A DNA stretch of 64,000 bases, from assembly GCA_028829895.1 (NCBI GenBank), contig CM054179.1, positions 40,562,617-40,626,616 of the forward strand, read 5' to 3'. The notes beneath the pieces are model-generated. The model saw only the letters and a program-made list of their open reading frames with translations. It had not been told where the DNA came from and did not search any database. The translations under genes and the position numbers were made by a program. Positions 24,690 to 64,000 of this stretch are shown here, one piece after another. This DNA is from Sinotaia quadrata (taxonomy: Eukaryota; Mollusca; Gastropoda; Architaenioglossa; Viviparidae). How positions within the stretch are numbered: the first letter of the stretch is position 1; each line of letters begins with the position of its first letter.

Positions 24690-26610
24690 AAACACCTCCC
24701 TTGATGTAATTATGCAGTGCCTCCCAAATTTTACTGTTGAAATCCTTCCCATGCTGTATTGATGAAGCCCCTCTCACGCTACACCCATGATGTTTGTCTC
24801 ACTCCCATGCTGTATTGATGAAGCCCCTCTCACGCTACGCCCATGATGTTCGTCTCACTTCTCGTTGACGATCTCTAATCCATGTTCCATTAATTAAGTC
24901 CCTTTGATTTTGTACTTAAAGCTACACTCATGAAGTTGTACTGATGATTCTCAAGCTACACTCATCTCTTCCCTCTCAATTTGTCGTGTGTATACATACA
25001 CTTCCAGATACAATCATGAAGCTCTTCCAAAGTTACACCCATTTAGTCCCCAGTAGGTATAATAATGGACTTCCTTCTCAAGATGCACTGAGGAAATTCT
25101 CCGTGCACTGAACTGACGAATTCTTACTAATTTTAATGATGAAAGTCCGTTTCAAGCTGTATGATTGGAGACCTTCCCCAGTTATACATTGAAATCCCTC
25201 CCCCAAATTATTACGATGAAAACTCTTCTATGTTGTATATTATAACTCCGTCTCAAATTATGCTGATGAAGTCTGCCTCAATTTTCACTGACGACGCGCC
25301 CCCTCCCCCTTCCATGTTTTATTGATTAAATCCTTAGTATGTTTTTCAGTGAAAATCCTTTATTTTTAAAACTACAATGATGAAGTCCGTCCCAAGTCCG
25401 TCCCAACAGATAAATTCCTAAAGTCTGTCCCAAGCTAAACAGATAAAGTCCTAAAGTCTGTCCCAAGCTAAACAGATAAAGTATTCGAGTCTGTCCCAAG
25501 CTATACAGATAAAGTCCTAGTCTGTCCCAAGCTAAACAGATAAATTCCTAAAGTCTGTCCCAAGCTAAGTAAATAAAGTCCTAAAGTCTGTCCCAAGCTA
25601 AACAGATAGTCCTAAAGTCTGTCCCAAGATATGCAGATAAAGCAATGCCGTCAGTCAAAAGCTATTCTTATAGTCCCAAAGTTCGTCCCAAACTATTCTG
25701 GTAAAGTCTCAAAGTTTGTCCAAGCTATTCTGATAAGTTCCAAAGTCCATCCCAAAATATACAGATAAAGTCAAAGTCCATCCCAATATATACAGATAAA
25801 GTCCCCAATTCCGTCCCACGGTATGCAGATAAAGTCCTAAAGATAATCCCAAAATATACAGATAAAGTCTCAAAGTCCGTCCCAAGATATGCAAATAAAT
25901 TCCCAAAGTCCGTCTCAAGATAAGCAAATAAAGTCCAAAGTCCGTCCAAAGCTATTCTGATAAAGTACCAAACTCCGTCCAAAGCTATACTGGTAAAGTT
26001 CCAAAGTCTGACCCAAGCTATATTAATAAAGTAAAAAAGTCCGTCCAAAGATATACAGATAAACTCCCAAAGTCCGTCCTAAGCTACACAGATAGTCCAA
26101 AAGTCCGTCACAAGCTATGTCCCAAAGTCCTTCTTAAGATATAAAGTAAGTCCGTCATAAGCTATACTGTTAATGTCCAAAAAGTCCCAAACTATACAGA
26201 TAAACCAAAAAGTCCGTCCCAAGCTATACGGATGAAGTCCCAAAGTCTTTCCCAAGCTATACTGATAAAGTCCCAAAGTCCGTCCCAAGCTATACAGATG
26301 AAGTCCCAAAGTCCGTCCCAAGTTACACTGATAAAGTCCTAAAGTTCGTCCAAAGCTATACTGATAAAGTCCCAAAGTCCGTCCCAAGCTATACAGATGA
26401 AGTCCTAAAGTTCGTCCAAAGCTAAACAGAGAAGGTCCTAAATTTCGTCCAAACATATACTATAAAGTCCAAAAATTCGTCCAAACATATAAAGTCCTAA
26501 AGTTCGTCCTAACCTACAGTCATAAAGTCCGTCCTAAGCTATACAGATAAAGTCCAAAAGTCCATTTAAAGTTGTATTGAAGAAGTCCGTCCTAAGTTTT
26601 ACCGATCAAG
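24690..26610 (+). repeat. 1.9-kb decayed minisatellite, about 30-bp units
   Basis: The consensus is close to AAAGTCCGTCCCAAGCTATA then CAGATAAAGTCC. The left part (24690-25380) is much more diverged (GATGAAGTCC...AAGTTACAC), grading into better-kept units at 25380-26600. Glycine- or tyrosine-rich open frames on the minus strand are artefacts. Confidence 0.9.
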
Positions 26611-27049
26611 TCTCTTTTGGAAATACATAAACTATGATTTTACTAAATACACATGTACTTTGATTTCATTCCCACCGCGCTAATGAACTATTGACCCACT
26701 TATAGATTTCCATATTTACTTGTGTCTCATCTTAAGGACATATGCATTCCTCTCTTCCCAGCAACGATAACTCTTGCCCATTAGTTGGTGAGATAACAGT
26801 TACATAGCCGAAAATAAATGCAGCCAACATATGTTGGCCACACATTTGAATGTTGTTTGCATTATTCCTCCATCCACATCCACACACACTACACACACGC
26901 ACGCACGCACGCATACACTACACACACGCGCGCCGCAGTTTTTTGATGCAGTAAAATCTTTACCAGTGTGTTGAATTAAATGTAAAGGACAAAACAGCAA
27001 ATAATGTTGTCGAAGGGTAAGCGTCCTTTACATAATTATATATAAAATA
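26611..27049. other. Spacer without a recognisable gene
   Basis: CA/CG-rich imperfect repeats lie at 26880-26930; nothing else was seen. Confidence 0.5.
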
Positions 27050-27900
27050 CTATTTTTGAGTGGTGCGGTGCTGGCGAAAGGCAAGTTAAACAATGTTGTT
27101 AGTACTGTTGAGTGGTAATTGCTAGTGGAAAGAGTAAATTAAATAATGTTGTGTTAGTGAAAAAGGTGTTAGTGAAAAGGACAAATTAAATAATGTTGTA
27201 AGGTTTGTTGACTGGTAAGGTGCTAGTGAAGAAAGGCAAATTAAACAATGTTGTTAGTACTGTTGAGTGGCAATTGCTAGTGGAAAGGGTAAATTAAATA
27301 ATGTTGTAAGGCTTGTTGAGTGGTAAGGTGTTAGTGAAAAGGACAAATTAAATAATGTTGTAAGGTTTGTTGAGTGGTAAGGTGCTAGTGGAAAGGGCAA
27401 ATTAAATAATGTTGTAAGGTTTGTTGAGTGGTAAGGTGTTAGTGAAAAGGCAAGTTAAGCAATGTTGTAAGTGTTGTTTAGTGGTAGCGGTAAAGTGCTA
27501 GCTGGAGAAACGTAATGCAATGTTGTTAGTGCTGTTGAGTGGTAATGTGCTCGCGAAAGCAGGAAAAACAATGTTGTAAGTGTTACTGAGTGGTATGGTG
27601 CTAACGAAAAATCACGTAAAAAATGTTGTGAGTGTTGTTGAGTTGGTAAGTACTAGCGAAAGACAAAAATTGCAGTTAGTATTATTGAGTGCTAGCGAAA
27701 GACACATCAAACAAAATTGTAGTGGTGTTAATTTTAAGATGATAGCGTAAGACACAAAACAATGTTGTTAGAGTTGTTGTGGTAAGGTATTAGTGTAAGA
27801 CACTTAAAACAATGTTGTTAGAGTTGTTGTGGTAAGATGCTAACATAAGACATTTAAAACAATGTTGTTAGAGTTGTTTTGGTAAGGTACGTAAGAACAT
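27050..27900 (+). repeat. Decayed 50-60-bp minisatellite, about 15 copies
   Basis: Units contain AATGTTGTAAGGTTTGTTGA, GTGGTAAGGTGCTAGTGAAA and a variable link to AATTAAATAATG. Divergence increases to the right. Confidence 0.9.
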
Positions 27901-28159
27901 TAATTAATTGCTAGCGGAAAGTCAAGTGAAATTTGAGCTTGAATCGCTTTCTTTACCATACGTCGAAAATCCTTTACGCATGCGTAGGAAAATAACGACA
28001 TTAAAATTAAACGTTATTTCAATTAATAAAAAAAGTACATTATACTCCTATTTCAATGTACTGAATTTACATTATTTTAAATTTTTAATTGCAATATACT
28101 TGAACAAATACTGAATTAAGATTTTAAAAATCTATTTATTGATCTGTAAGAGTTCGAGC

Positions 28160-28655
28160 AAAGAACACATAACTGCAAATTAATGTTCTGTGTGGAGTAC
28201 TCTTACAGTTACAAATTAATGTTCTTTATGGAGCAGTCTTACAACTGCAAATTAATGTTCCGCGTACAATAGTTTTACAATTGCAAATTAATGTTCTGTA
28301 TGGAGCAGTCTTACAAATGCAAATTAATGTTCCGTGTGGAGCAGTCTTACAGTTACAAATTAATGTTCCGTGTAGAGCAGTCTTACAGTTACAAATTAAT
28401 GTTTCGTGTGGAGCAGTCATACAGTTACAAATTAATGTTCATTGTGAAGTAGTCTTACAGTTACAAATTAATGTTTTATGTGGAGCAGTCATACAGTTAC
28501 AAATTAATGTTCCGTGTAGAGCAGTCATACAGTTACAAATTAATGTTCATTGTGAAGTAGTCTTACAGTTACAAATTAATGTTCTATGTGGAGCAGTCTT
28601 ACAGTTACAAATTAATGTTCTATGTGGAGCAGTCTTACAGTTACAAATTCATGCT
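28160..28655 (+). repeat. 36-bp minisatellite, about 14 copies
   Basis: Units contain ACAGTTACAAATTAATGTTC then CGTGTGGAGCAGTCTT. Frames on both strands stay open because 36 is a multiple of three. Confidence 0.96.
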
Positions 28656-29300
28656 CCTTCCCCACCCCTGCGAGGACTTCACTGGAGTGGGTGTCATTGA
28701 AAAATAGGGCATGACAAATCTTTATCTGAAGGAGACAAGATAATAATGTAAGTCAGTATTACCAGCTAGAAACCAAATGCTGGTTTTAAACAAAACGCTG
28801 CATTATATAATAATAGACCGTCATGGCAGCTGATCCCTGCAGTGAAGTTTCTCAGTAAAAAAGAAAAACAATGTGGTCCTGGTACTTTTACTCCTAAGCA
28901 TTTTCGCTGTGCCCTCAAATGACCCCACATTGCCCTGCACTGGATTTAGCAACACTTAATAAATACTTTATGTCATAAAGAGTTTCCATAACTGTGCAAT
29001 CAGTCTCTTGTTGGGGATTTAGAACCAATTTTGTTCTGTAAACACAAAAGTTTGCTATACAGCGTAGTTTCGTTCCGCTTTGACATGGCTTACTAGACCA
29101 TAGAAACGCTTTATACAAACGCTTGTTTGATTTTTCCAGCACTATGCTATGGGAAGTAATTATTGTGAAACTAATCACTTCAGAAGTTTTCTAAATAGGA
29201 AGAACGGCCAGTGACCGTTTGATCTTCATTACAAACAAATGCAAAATTTAGTAACTAGTTTTCAGTAATCTGGAATTACTACTTTCATTTCTACCCAAAC
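28656..29300. other. Sequence without a recognisable gene
   Basis: A minus-strand open frame of 87 codons (28915-29178) has normal-looking composition but no recognised family; it is not called a gene. Confidence 0.5.
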
Positions 29301-29309
29301 ACTAGTTAG

Positions 29310-29412
29310 CATCGATTTTGACAGCCTGTTATGATTACTTAGACATCGAGTTTGACAGCCTGTTATGATTACTTAGACATCGAGTTTGACAGCCTGTTAT
29401 GATTACTTAGGT
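29310..29412 (+). repeat. 34-bp tandem repeat, 3 copies
   Basis: Units contain GACAGCCTGTTATGATTACT followed by TAGACATCGAGTTT. Confidence 0.95.
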
Positions 29413-29514
29413 ATCGTTGAACATCTACCGTCATCATGCATGTTCGGTTTGTTTGGTCAGCGAATAGTCATTACGTTTGATGAGCTGGTGCTAGCTATAA
29501 GGAATGAGATAACT

Positions 29515-29655
29515 TAGACTGGATGAGATCTGTTTATAATGGTCTAGGTGAGAACTGTTTATAAAGATCTGGATGAGGTCTATTTATAATGGTCTGGATG
29601 ACATCGAGTTATAAAGTTTTAGATGAGAACTATTTATGAAGGTCTGGATTATGCT
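29515..29655 (+). repeat. Diverged about 25-bp repeats, 5 copies
   Basis: Units are based on GGTCTGGATGAGATCTGTTT plus ATAAT. Confidence 0.8.
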
Positions 29656-29834
29656 GGGGGGGGGGGATAATGTCGTTGCCGCTGTTATTAATTTTATTGT
29701 ATGCCCTCACGACTTCGAGTACACGTGGTATTTGGATTATCACTCACAGAACTAAATCTAGGACTGTGAGACACCATTCTCTTCCGTTGTTCCGTTCTTT
29801 GCTTTTGGAGCACCACTAATCGCAACACGCTCAA

Positions 29835-30030
29835 ACGAAAGAGACATTGCCCTTCAACTCCGTCGTACTCAAAACAAAAGAGACATTACTCTTCAACTCA
29901 GTCGTACTCAAACGAAAGAGACATTACCCTTCAACTCAGTCGTACTCAAACGAAAAGAGACATTACCCTTCAACTCCGTCGTACTCAAACGAAAAGAGAC
30001 ATTACCCTTCAACTCAGTCGTACTGAAACG
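29835..30030 (+). repeat. About 39-bp minisatellite, 5 copies
   Basis: Units contain ACTCAAACGAAAAGAGACAT followed by TACCCTTCAACTCCGTCGT. Confidence 0.95.
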
Positions 30031-30502
30031 GATGATTTAAGGTGCAAGTCGCATTCAAGAAGATATACTGATAGTGGCACTTTGACCTTGACCCTGAAAC
30101 TATTTCTAGGCTGAACGCGGTCAACGCTCTGTGCCATTTAAATCTTGAAAATGACAAGTCGTCCGGGACTGAGATTTATTTTAGATTTTAATTGCAAAAT
30201 ACAAAGGGAATTCATTCATGGGTGTAAACGAGAAATACAGTTGTAAGAATTGCAATATTGATGTGATGTTTTAGTTCTAACTCCAAATAACGTAATTATT
30301 TGTGTTATGCACTGCCCCTTTATTGTGTTAACCTTTTTTGTGTTAAGCAAATAGAGCTGCCTGTTTAGAGGGTTTTCTTTTGTAAACGGTTTATGTAAAT
30401 TATAGTAAGGCAGTTGGTGAATATTTTTTTTTCCAGCAGATTCAACAGATACTCTTTAAGAAACAGATTAAAAATTGAGATAGATAGACAGATGGATGAA
30501 TG

Positions 30503-30551
<49 letters not shown>

Positions 30552-31400
30552 TTAGATAGATAGATAAAGGGAAGAGGGGAAACGAAAGGATGGAGAGAGA
30601 GAAATAAATTGTTGTTAAACATTGTTTTGAAAATTAAAATTAAGGAAAGAGCAAATAAATCGAACGCAGAACCCGTTTGCCAAACGAATACAAATAAAGT
30701 ATGCTAATTTCATGAAGTGTCAAACGAATACAAATATACCATTCTCATTTCAAGAACAGTCAATAAGATTAATATTTGGCTTGCAAGTATGTACTAGAAA
30801 GAAGTAGAAAAACTATAAACTTCCCCTTGGACACATCATTCCTGTTTTAGGTTCGCTGACTTCATGAATGATTACTCGAGTAGGAACAATAAGCCATTAG
30901 CAAGCCATGGCCAATTAATAATCAGTCGTTACTCGAGTAGGAACAATTAGCCATTAGCAAGCCATGGTCATTTAAAATATATATCTGCGGCAGATACACC
31001 CAACAAGATGGCTTGATTGACAAGCAACATTAAGCGAACATTTTCTTTCATTCTATCTTTTGTATAAGAGCAATTTTGAATACATTTCTTCGGAAAGTTA
31101 AATATCTTTCCCATTGTCCTTTCATTTAGTATCCTGGCTTCTCTGATATTCACCTTTGGTTGCTAAAATAAAGAGAAAACTTACTTCTTAACCGATGTGT
31201 ACGAAAGACACCAGTTTATGCACCTCTAATTTCCGCTACTTGCCGTCTCCGATATACCAGCGCCGAATGGTATCTGTGCAAAACGGATCAAACACGCTAA
31301 AGAACGCTTAACTAACTGTCTGGTGTTCGCTCACTCATGCGTTTCTAAATATAGCCGAGTGACAGGATCCCCCCCCCTCCATTCCCGACTTCAAGCGACG
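30031..31400. other. Upstream flank of the SLC23-like gene
   Basis: It holds a GATA microsatellite (30488-30568), a two-copy 68-bp duplication with ACTCGAGTAGGAACAAT and GCCATTAGCAAGCCATGG (30865-30968), and otherwise unremarkable sequence. Confidence 0.5.
30488..30568 (+). repeat. (GATA)n microsatellite
   Basis: A GATA run with a few interruptions. Confidence 0.96.
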
Positions 31401-31418
31401 CGAGATGATGTACACATC

Positions 31419-31430
31419 TATATTTATATA
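31419..31430 (+). promoter_or_regulatory. Weak TATA-like sequence upstream of putative exon 1
   Basis: TATATTTATATA lies about 215 bp upstream of ATG 31646, within a stretch less AT-rich than its surroundings. Such strings are frequent by chance in AT-rich DNA. It is recorded only because it sits at a plausible distance from the inferred first exon. Confidence 0.15.
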
Positions 31431-31449
31431 CGAAAATACTCTTCACACC

Positions 31450-31645
31450 CGAAGGTATGTTAAAGCCAGTCAACGAACCGAGCGAAGCAGTGACAAGCAA
31501 AGTCGACATTTGTGAAGTTCTGATTGCCTTATGTTAAAACCATTAGTCACCAACGACTACCAGTCGCGGGTCTGTACTCGAATTATCATCTTGAAAGTGC
31601 GACACTCGCAGGCCAGGGTAGGGTTCCAGAAAGAGTGCGGCCAAA

Positions 31646-31652
<7 letters not shown>
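31450..31652 (+). CDS. Putative exon 1: 5' UTR plus first 7 coding nt (M-S-G/)
   Basis: ATG at 31646 in the good context GCCAAAATGTCC is followed after TCC-G by the donor GTAGGT at 31653, leaving a phase-1 intron. Exon 2 begins (acceptor TTTCTTTCAG, 40510-40519) with two nucleotides, GC, that complete a Gly codon. The joined protein therefore starts MSGSKYLVNSKKGDM. The phase match and the relatively GC-rich local sequence are the evidence. The transcription start is not known, so the left boundary is approximate. The alternative is that translation begins at the in-frame ATG 40555 in exon 2 (669 residues) and this exon is unrelated or wholly noncoding. Confidence 0.5.
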
Positions 31653-59579
<27,927 letters not shown>

Positions 59580-59774
59580 CTCGAGAGACCTGCTGTTTTG
59601 TGTATATTTTCTGACACGAATGCAAGTCACATGCATGTATTTATATAATTTCCTTAGAGGGAAACAATTATTTAAAATATTTCTGAATTCATTCAGACGC
59701 TTCTCTTTGTGCGGTCTAAGGGTACACAATTGGTCCTGCAGATTAGAATTAAGAGTTTTCTGATTCTGTTCTGA

Positions 59775-60080
59775 TTATGAAATGGAACATGTTTTTAGTT
59801 ACAGGTATCATTATATGAATGGAACATGTTCTTAGTTACAGTTGTCATTGTGTGAATGGGACATGTTCTAGTTACAGGTATCATTGTGTAAATGGATTAT
59901 GTTCTTAATTACAGTTGTCATTAAGCTAATGGAACTTGTTCTTAGTTACATTTGTCATTATGTGAATAGTAGGTGTTCTTAGTTACAGGTATCATTATGT
60001 GAATGGAACATGTTCTTAGTTACATTTGTCATTATTTGAATGGAACGTGTTCTTAGTTACAGGTTTCATTATGTGAATTC
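59775..60080 (+). repeat. 37-bp minisatellite in the probable 3' UTR, about 8 copies
   Basis: Units contain AATGGAACATGTTCTTAGTT followed by ACAGGTATCATTATGTG, with moderate divergence. Confidence 0.93.
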
Positions 60081-60416
60081 GAAAGCAGGTTCCAAGAACA
60101 ATCCTGTTTTAATGAATTTATACTGAAGAGCTATGATGTTGAAAGGAATTTACACCTACATATACTGGCAGAGATCACGCCTTTGAGTCTTCTGTGTACG
60201 AGAGGAACTTATAATTTCCATTCTCTAAGTCCTAGTCCATAGATACTGCCATTTAAATCGGATCCACAGGGTTGTCCATGCAAGCAATGATCGGTTCTTT
60301 AAGACATCAACAACACAAATTATTTTCATTACAAATTTCATAATTTAGCTAATATGTTTGAAGGAATTTATTGTGCGGATTTGAGGTGTGTAAAGAAATA
60401 GAACCCATGCTTTTAA

Positions 60417-60422
60417 AATAAA
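60417..60422 (+). terminator. Candidate poly(A) signal AATAAA
   Basis: First canonical AATAAA after the stop at 59579, 838 bp downstream. Others follow in AT-rich repeats (for example near 61394), so usage is uncertain. Confidence 0.4.
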
Positions 60423-60689
60423 AAGGTTAATATTCTCTCCCACTCTCCAGTTTTATCAATAACTTGGGATTAGTACTGTAATCAGTGTTCTATACTACGG
60501 GTCCACTTTAGAAGGTCATATACTGGTCAGGTCTTTACATGTCCCATCATCTGTATTAATTTGCCTCTTCTCTTAGAAATATGTATACACTGAATTGCAT
60601 TGCTTTTGAGAGTTGTCTAAATAGTTTTCTATTTCATTAAGTATTATCTAAATCTTCTTATATTTCACTGGAAGTAGTCAGTATTTTGT

Positions 60690-61400
60690 CCATTAGATGT
60701 GGTTATCTTTACTTTGGACCTTTACTGACCAATATGATATAGAGACATGGTTATCTATACTTTGGACATTTATTGACCAATATGATATAGAGACGTTGTT
60801 ATCTTTACGTTGGACATTTATTGACCAATATGATATAGAGATGTGGTTCACTTTACTTTGGACCTTTACGGACCAATATGATATAGACACATGGTTATCT
60901 ATACTTTGGACATTTATTGACCAATATAATATAGAGATGTGGTTGTCTTTACTTTGGAACTTTACTGACACATATGATATAGAGACTTTGTTATATTTAC
61001 GTTGGATATTTATTGACCAATATAATATAGAGACATGGTTATCTATACTTTGGACATTTACTGACCAATATAAAATAGAGATGTAGTTGTCTTGGACATT
61101 TACTGACCAATATAATATAGAGATATGGTTATCTTTCCTTTGGACATTTATGACCAATATAAAATAGAGATGTTATCTTTCCTTTGGACATTTACTGACC
61201 ATATAATATAGAGACGTGGTTAACTTTACTTTGGACATTTATTGACCAATATAATATAGAGATGTGGTTATCTTTCCTTTGGACATGTACTGACCAATAT
61301 AATACAGAGATGTAGTTATCTTTACTTTGGACATTTATTGACCAATATAATGCAGAGATGTAGTTATCTTTACTTTGGACATTTACTGACCAATAAAATA
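60690..61400 (+). repeat. About 50-bp minisatellite, about 14 copies, downstream of the gene
   Basis: Units contain TGGTTATCTTTACTTTGGAC, ATTTATTGACCAATATAATA and TAGAGA. Open frames on both strands are artefacts. Confidence 0.95.
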
Positions 61401-61439
61401 TACTGATTCGCCTGAACACTTCACTGCGTGCTATTGTAC

Positions 61440-61815
61440 CTCAAGCATACCATTTAAGAATGATCTTTTCATACCATTTAACAATGATCTTTTCATGTTA
61501 AAAGCTTTTCTATTATTTGTACCTTAAATATACCATTTAAGAATGATATTTTCATACCATTTAAGAATGATCTTTTCATGTTAAAAGCTTTTCTATTTTT
61601 TGTACCTCAAGCATATCATTTAAGAATGATCTTTTCATATAATTTAAGAATGATCTTTTCATGTTAAAAGCTTTTCTATTATTTGTACCTCAAGCACACC
61701 ATTTAAGAATGATCTTTTTATGTTTAAGAATGATCTTTTCATGTTTAAGAATGATCTTTTCATGTTTAAGAATGATCTTTTCATGTTTAAGAATGATCTT
61801 TTCATGTTTAAAGCG
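61440..61815 (+). repeat. Nested minisatellite: about 59-bp and 21-bp units
   Basis: Long units with ACCATTTAAGAATGATCTTT and AAAGCTTTTCTATT lead into five copies of a 21-bp subunit TTAAGAATGATCTTTTCATG plus T. Confidence 0.93.
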
Positions 61816-62144
61816 CTTCTATTATTTGGACGGCATACAATTGCTATGGATTTAATTTTTCAACACATATAGGATTGCTAGAAAGTAATTAAATTAATTT
61901 GTTAAAACTCATTAAATAAGGAACATGTGTAATTAATAAAGTAGGTACTTTTTAAAGCAAAATAGAGCATAACTGCAAAGGCTAAAAAACCTCTGATTTT
62001 TATAACAAGAAAGAACCAAGTCAAACAAAGAAATATTAGATTAAAAAAAATATTATAATTTTGAGGCAGAGGCGGTGTAAGGTGTATTTTATAGCGTCCA
62101 TCAATGACAGGAAATATCATATAGAAGACTTATTCTAAACATAT
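61816..62144. other. AT-rich spacer, nothing recognised
   Basis: No repeat or coding similarity was seen. Confidence 0.5.
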
Positions 62145-62335
62145 TTATTGCAACGTAACGATTCTCAGAAGGTAAACTTAATTCAGCAACAAAACGATTC
62201 TCAGAAGGTAAACTTAATTCAGCAACAAAACGATTCTCAGAAGGTAAACTTAATTCAGCAACAAAACGATTCTCAGAAGGTAAACTTAATTCAGCAACAA
62301 AACGATTCTCAGAAGGTAAACTTAATTCAGCAAAG
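62145..62335 (+). repeat. 36-bp minisatellite, 5 copies
   Basis: Near-identical units contain ACGATTCTCAGAAGGTAAAC followed by TTAATTCAGCAACAAA. Confidence 0.97.
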
Positions 62336-63339
62336 AAATATTGAAGATCGTCCCTCCCTCGAATGATATCACTGATGAAAACATTTGTCCCCTTTAAATT
62401 AAACAAATAAAATAATAAACAAAAACAGTTTGCTAGATACCCGAAGATTAAAGACATAACCAGAAAATGGTTTAATACAGATTCTTTTCGAAACATAAGA
62501 GGCGAAACTTTTCCCGCTTCACACTGTACTGAGAAAGGTTTCGGATTATCGCCCATTAGTAAAGCCGAAATGTATTTTTGATTCCTATCTATTTACCTCT
62601 CTGTGAGTGCGCGTATAATGTATACTTTTATGTGCGTGTGTACATACGTATAAATGGGTATGTGCGCGTATAAAATGTGTTTATAAGACGAAGCATATTT
62701 ACAACACACTTTACGGGTGAATGTGTATGTATATATTTTTGTTTAATTTGTGTGTTGTGTACGTATATGTGTATAAATAATTAACAATATCAATTAATAA
62801 CTTAAGGTATGTAAATTTTAAATTAGCATATGAAATGGCAATCGATTTTACTTATTGTTTTTAACTTATTTTTGTCTATTAAACTGAAAACAATAATTAT
62901 GAATAAAACTTCACAGAGCAAAGATTGAAAACAAACATTTGTTTATTTTATGTCTCAGTTGGGAATGTTGCAAAGGTACATAGAAATTAATTATAGAACG
63001 TGTTAATTGCTGAATAGTTTACATTGCACAAATGCGAATGCTATACGAAGCACACATTTTTACATGAATATTATTATATTACAAATGATTTACTTTTAAT
63101 TTTTTCAATACCCGATGAGTAGGCGCAGATATGGCAAGGGGCGACAAGAGAAATGCATCAAATAAAAAATTCACAGATGGCGCATAAGTAATACATATAT
63201 ATTTTGTACAGGTTGAACAGGCACTCTTTGGATTACTGAAATACAATTTTCATTTCTGTTGTATTTACTTTGATGTACAACGTCAACACTTGACAAAGCC
63301 ATGGCACTGATGCTCAGAACATCACACTTGTTTACTCTT
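62336..63339. other. AT-rich sequence without a recognisable gene
   Basis: TATGTG-rich low complexity lies around 62600-62780; no coding similarity was seen. Confidence 0.5.
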
Positions 63340-63750
63340 CACGTACCTCGCACCACATATATTTCCTCTTCACATAGCTCGCACCACACATATATTTCCT
63401 CTTCACATAGCTCGCACCACACAGATATTTCCTCTTCACATAGCTTGCATCATGAGTGTTCACGTTTCACATAGCTTACATCATGCATGTTCAATCTTCA
63501 CGTAGCTCACATCACACGTGTTCAATCTTCACATCGCTCACCTCATACATGTTCACTCTTCCATAACTCACCTCACTCATGTTCACTTTTCACATAGCTT
63601 GCGTCACGCGTGCTCACTCTTTACATAGCTCACATCACAAATGTTTAGTCTTCACCTAGCTCACATCACGCGTGTTCACTCTTTACATAACTCACAGCAC
63701 ATGTCTTCAGTCTTCACATAACTCACATCACACATCCTTCTCATTCTATA
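63340..63750 (+). repeat. About 31-bp diverged minisatellite, about 13 copies
   Basis: Units contain TCTTCACATAGCTCGCACCA followed by CACATATATTT or CATGTTCAC variants. Confidence 0.92.
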
Positions 63751-63799
63751 TCTCTCACGCACACTGCAGTATATTCACACTTAGTGACTGAGTGACATT

Positions 63800-64000
63800 C
63801 TGTCGATCCAGGGCCACATTCCAATTATAATGCAGTTCACATATAGATAATAAATCAAAGGCCACATTCCCATTATAATGCAGTTCACATATAGATAATA
63901 AATCAAAGGCCATATTCCCATTATAATGCAGTTCACATATAGATACTAAATCCAGGGCCATATTCCCATTATAATGCAGTTCACATATAGATACTCACCT
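63800..64000 (+). repeat. 47-bp minisatellite, 4+ copies, cut by the window end
   Basis: Units contain GGCCACATTCCCATTATAAT, GCAGTTCACATATAGATA and TAAATCA. Confidence 0.95.

Larger units (their letters stand above)
59580..60440 (+). other. Probable 3' UTR of the SLC23-like gene
   Basis: From the stop codon to shortly after AATAAA at 60417. It contains a 37-bp minisatellite (59775-60080). Transcript extent is inferred from the poly(A) signal only. Confidence 0.5.

Noticed and set aside
28226..28700. Repeat proteins over the 36-bp array
   Set aside because: Open on both strands only because the period is divisible by three.
28915..29178. 87-codon minus-strand open frame
   Set aside because: No recognised domain and no supporting context; may be chance.

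Overview
This window looks like nuclear DNA of a metazoan, most likely a mollusc. It is AT-rich and intron-rich, with GT-AG introns, microsatellites and an unusually high load of minisatellites. The organism call is inference: it rests on the type of SLC23-like protein, the retroelement types and the general composition. No bacterial or organellar genes, rRNA or CRISPR array were seen.

One gene can be read through the window. It is on the + strand, from a putative first coding exon at 31646 to a stop at 59579, and encodes a nucleobase/ascorbate transporter (NAT, SLC23 family) of about 683 residues. Twelve coding exons were placed by hand from splice sites and family similarity. All phases agree and the total is exactly divisible by three. 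Exons 2-12 (40520-59579) are secure; the 7-nt coding part of exon 1 is an inference from phase and Kozak context. The signature Q-N-x-G-x4-T-K lies in exon 9. Its leading Gln, rather than the Pro of vertebrate ascorbate carriers, suggests a nucleobase/xanthine-type substrate.

Layout: 1-31.3 kb holds no recognisable intact gene. It contains many tandem arrays, the decayed 3' end of a Helitron (PIF1-like helicase C-terminus, 3.8-4.1 kb, - strand), a 5'-truncated and frameshifted non-LTR retrotransposon with a YMDD reverse transcriptase and restriction-like endonuclease remnant (15.24-17.07 kb, + strand), a 3.4-kb imperfect inverted duplication (20.2-23.65 kb), and long decayed arrays at 24.7-26.6 and 27.0-27.9 kb. 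From 31.6 to 59.6 kb is the SLC23-like gene with its repeat-filled introns. Intron 2 also carries an unidentified antisense pseudo-reading frame of 222 codons. From 59.6 to 64 kb there is a 3' UTR with its own minisatellite, a candidate poly(A) signal at 60417, and more arrays running off the window edge.

The most striking pattern is that several minisatellites in the SLC23-like gene start at, or contain, the exon-intron junctions. The 3' end of exon 2 together with its 5' splice site is repeated about 25 times across intron 2. Weaker cases occur at the exon 3 and exon 8 donors, and arrays abut the acceptors of exons 3 and 4. A comparable event multiplied a 55-bp piece of retrotransposon coding sequence. 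Two roughly 55-bp retroposed inserts share a GC-rich core and each has a perfect target-site duplication.
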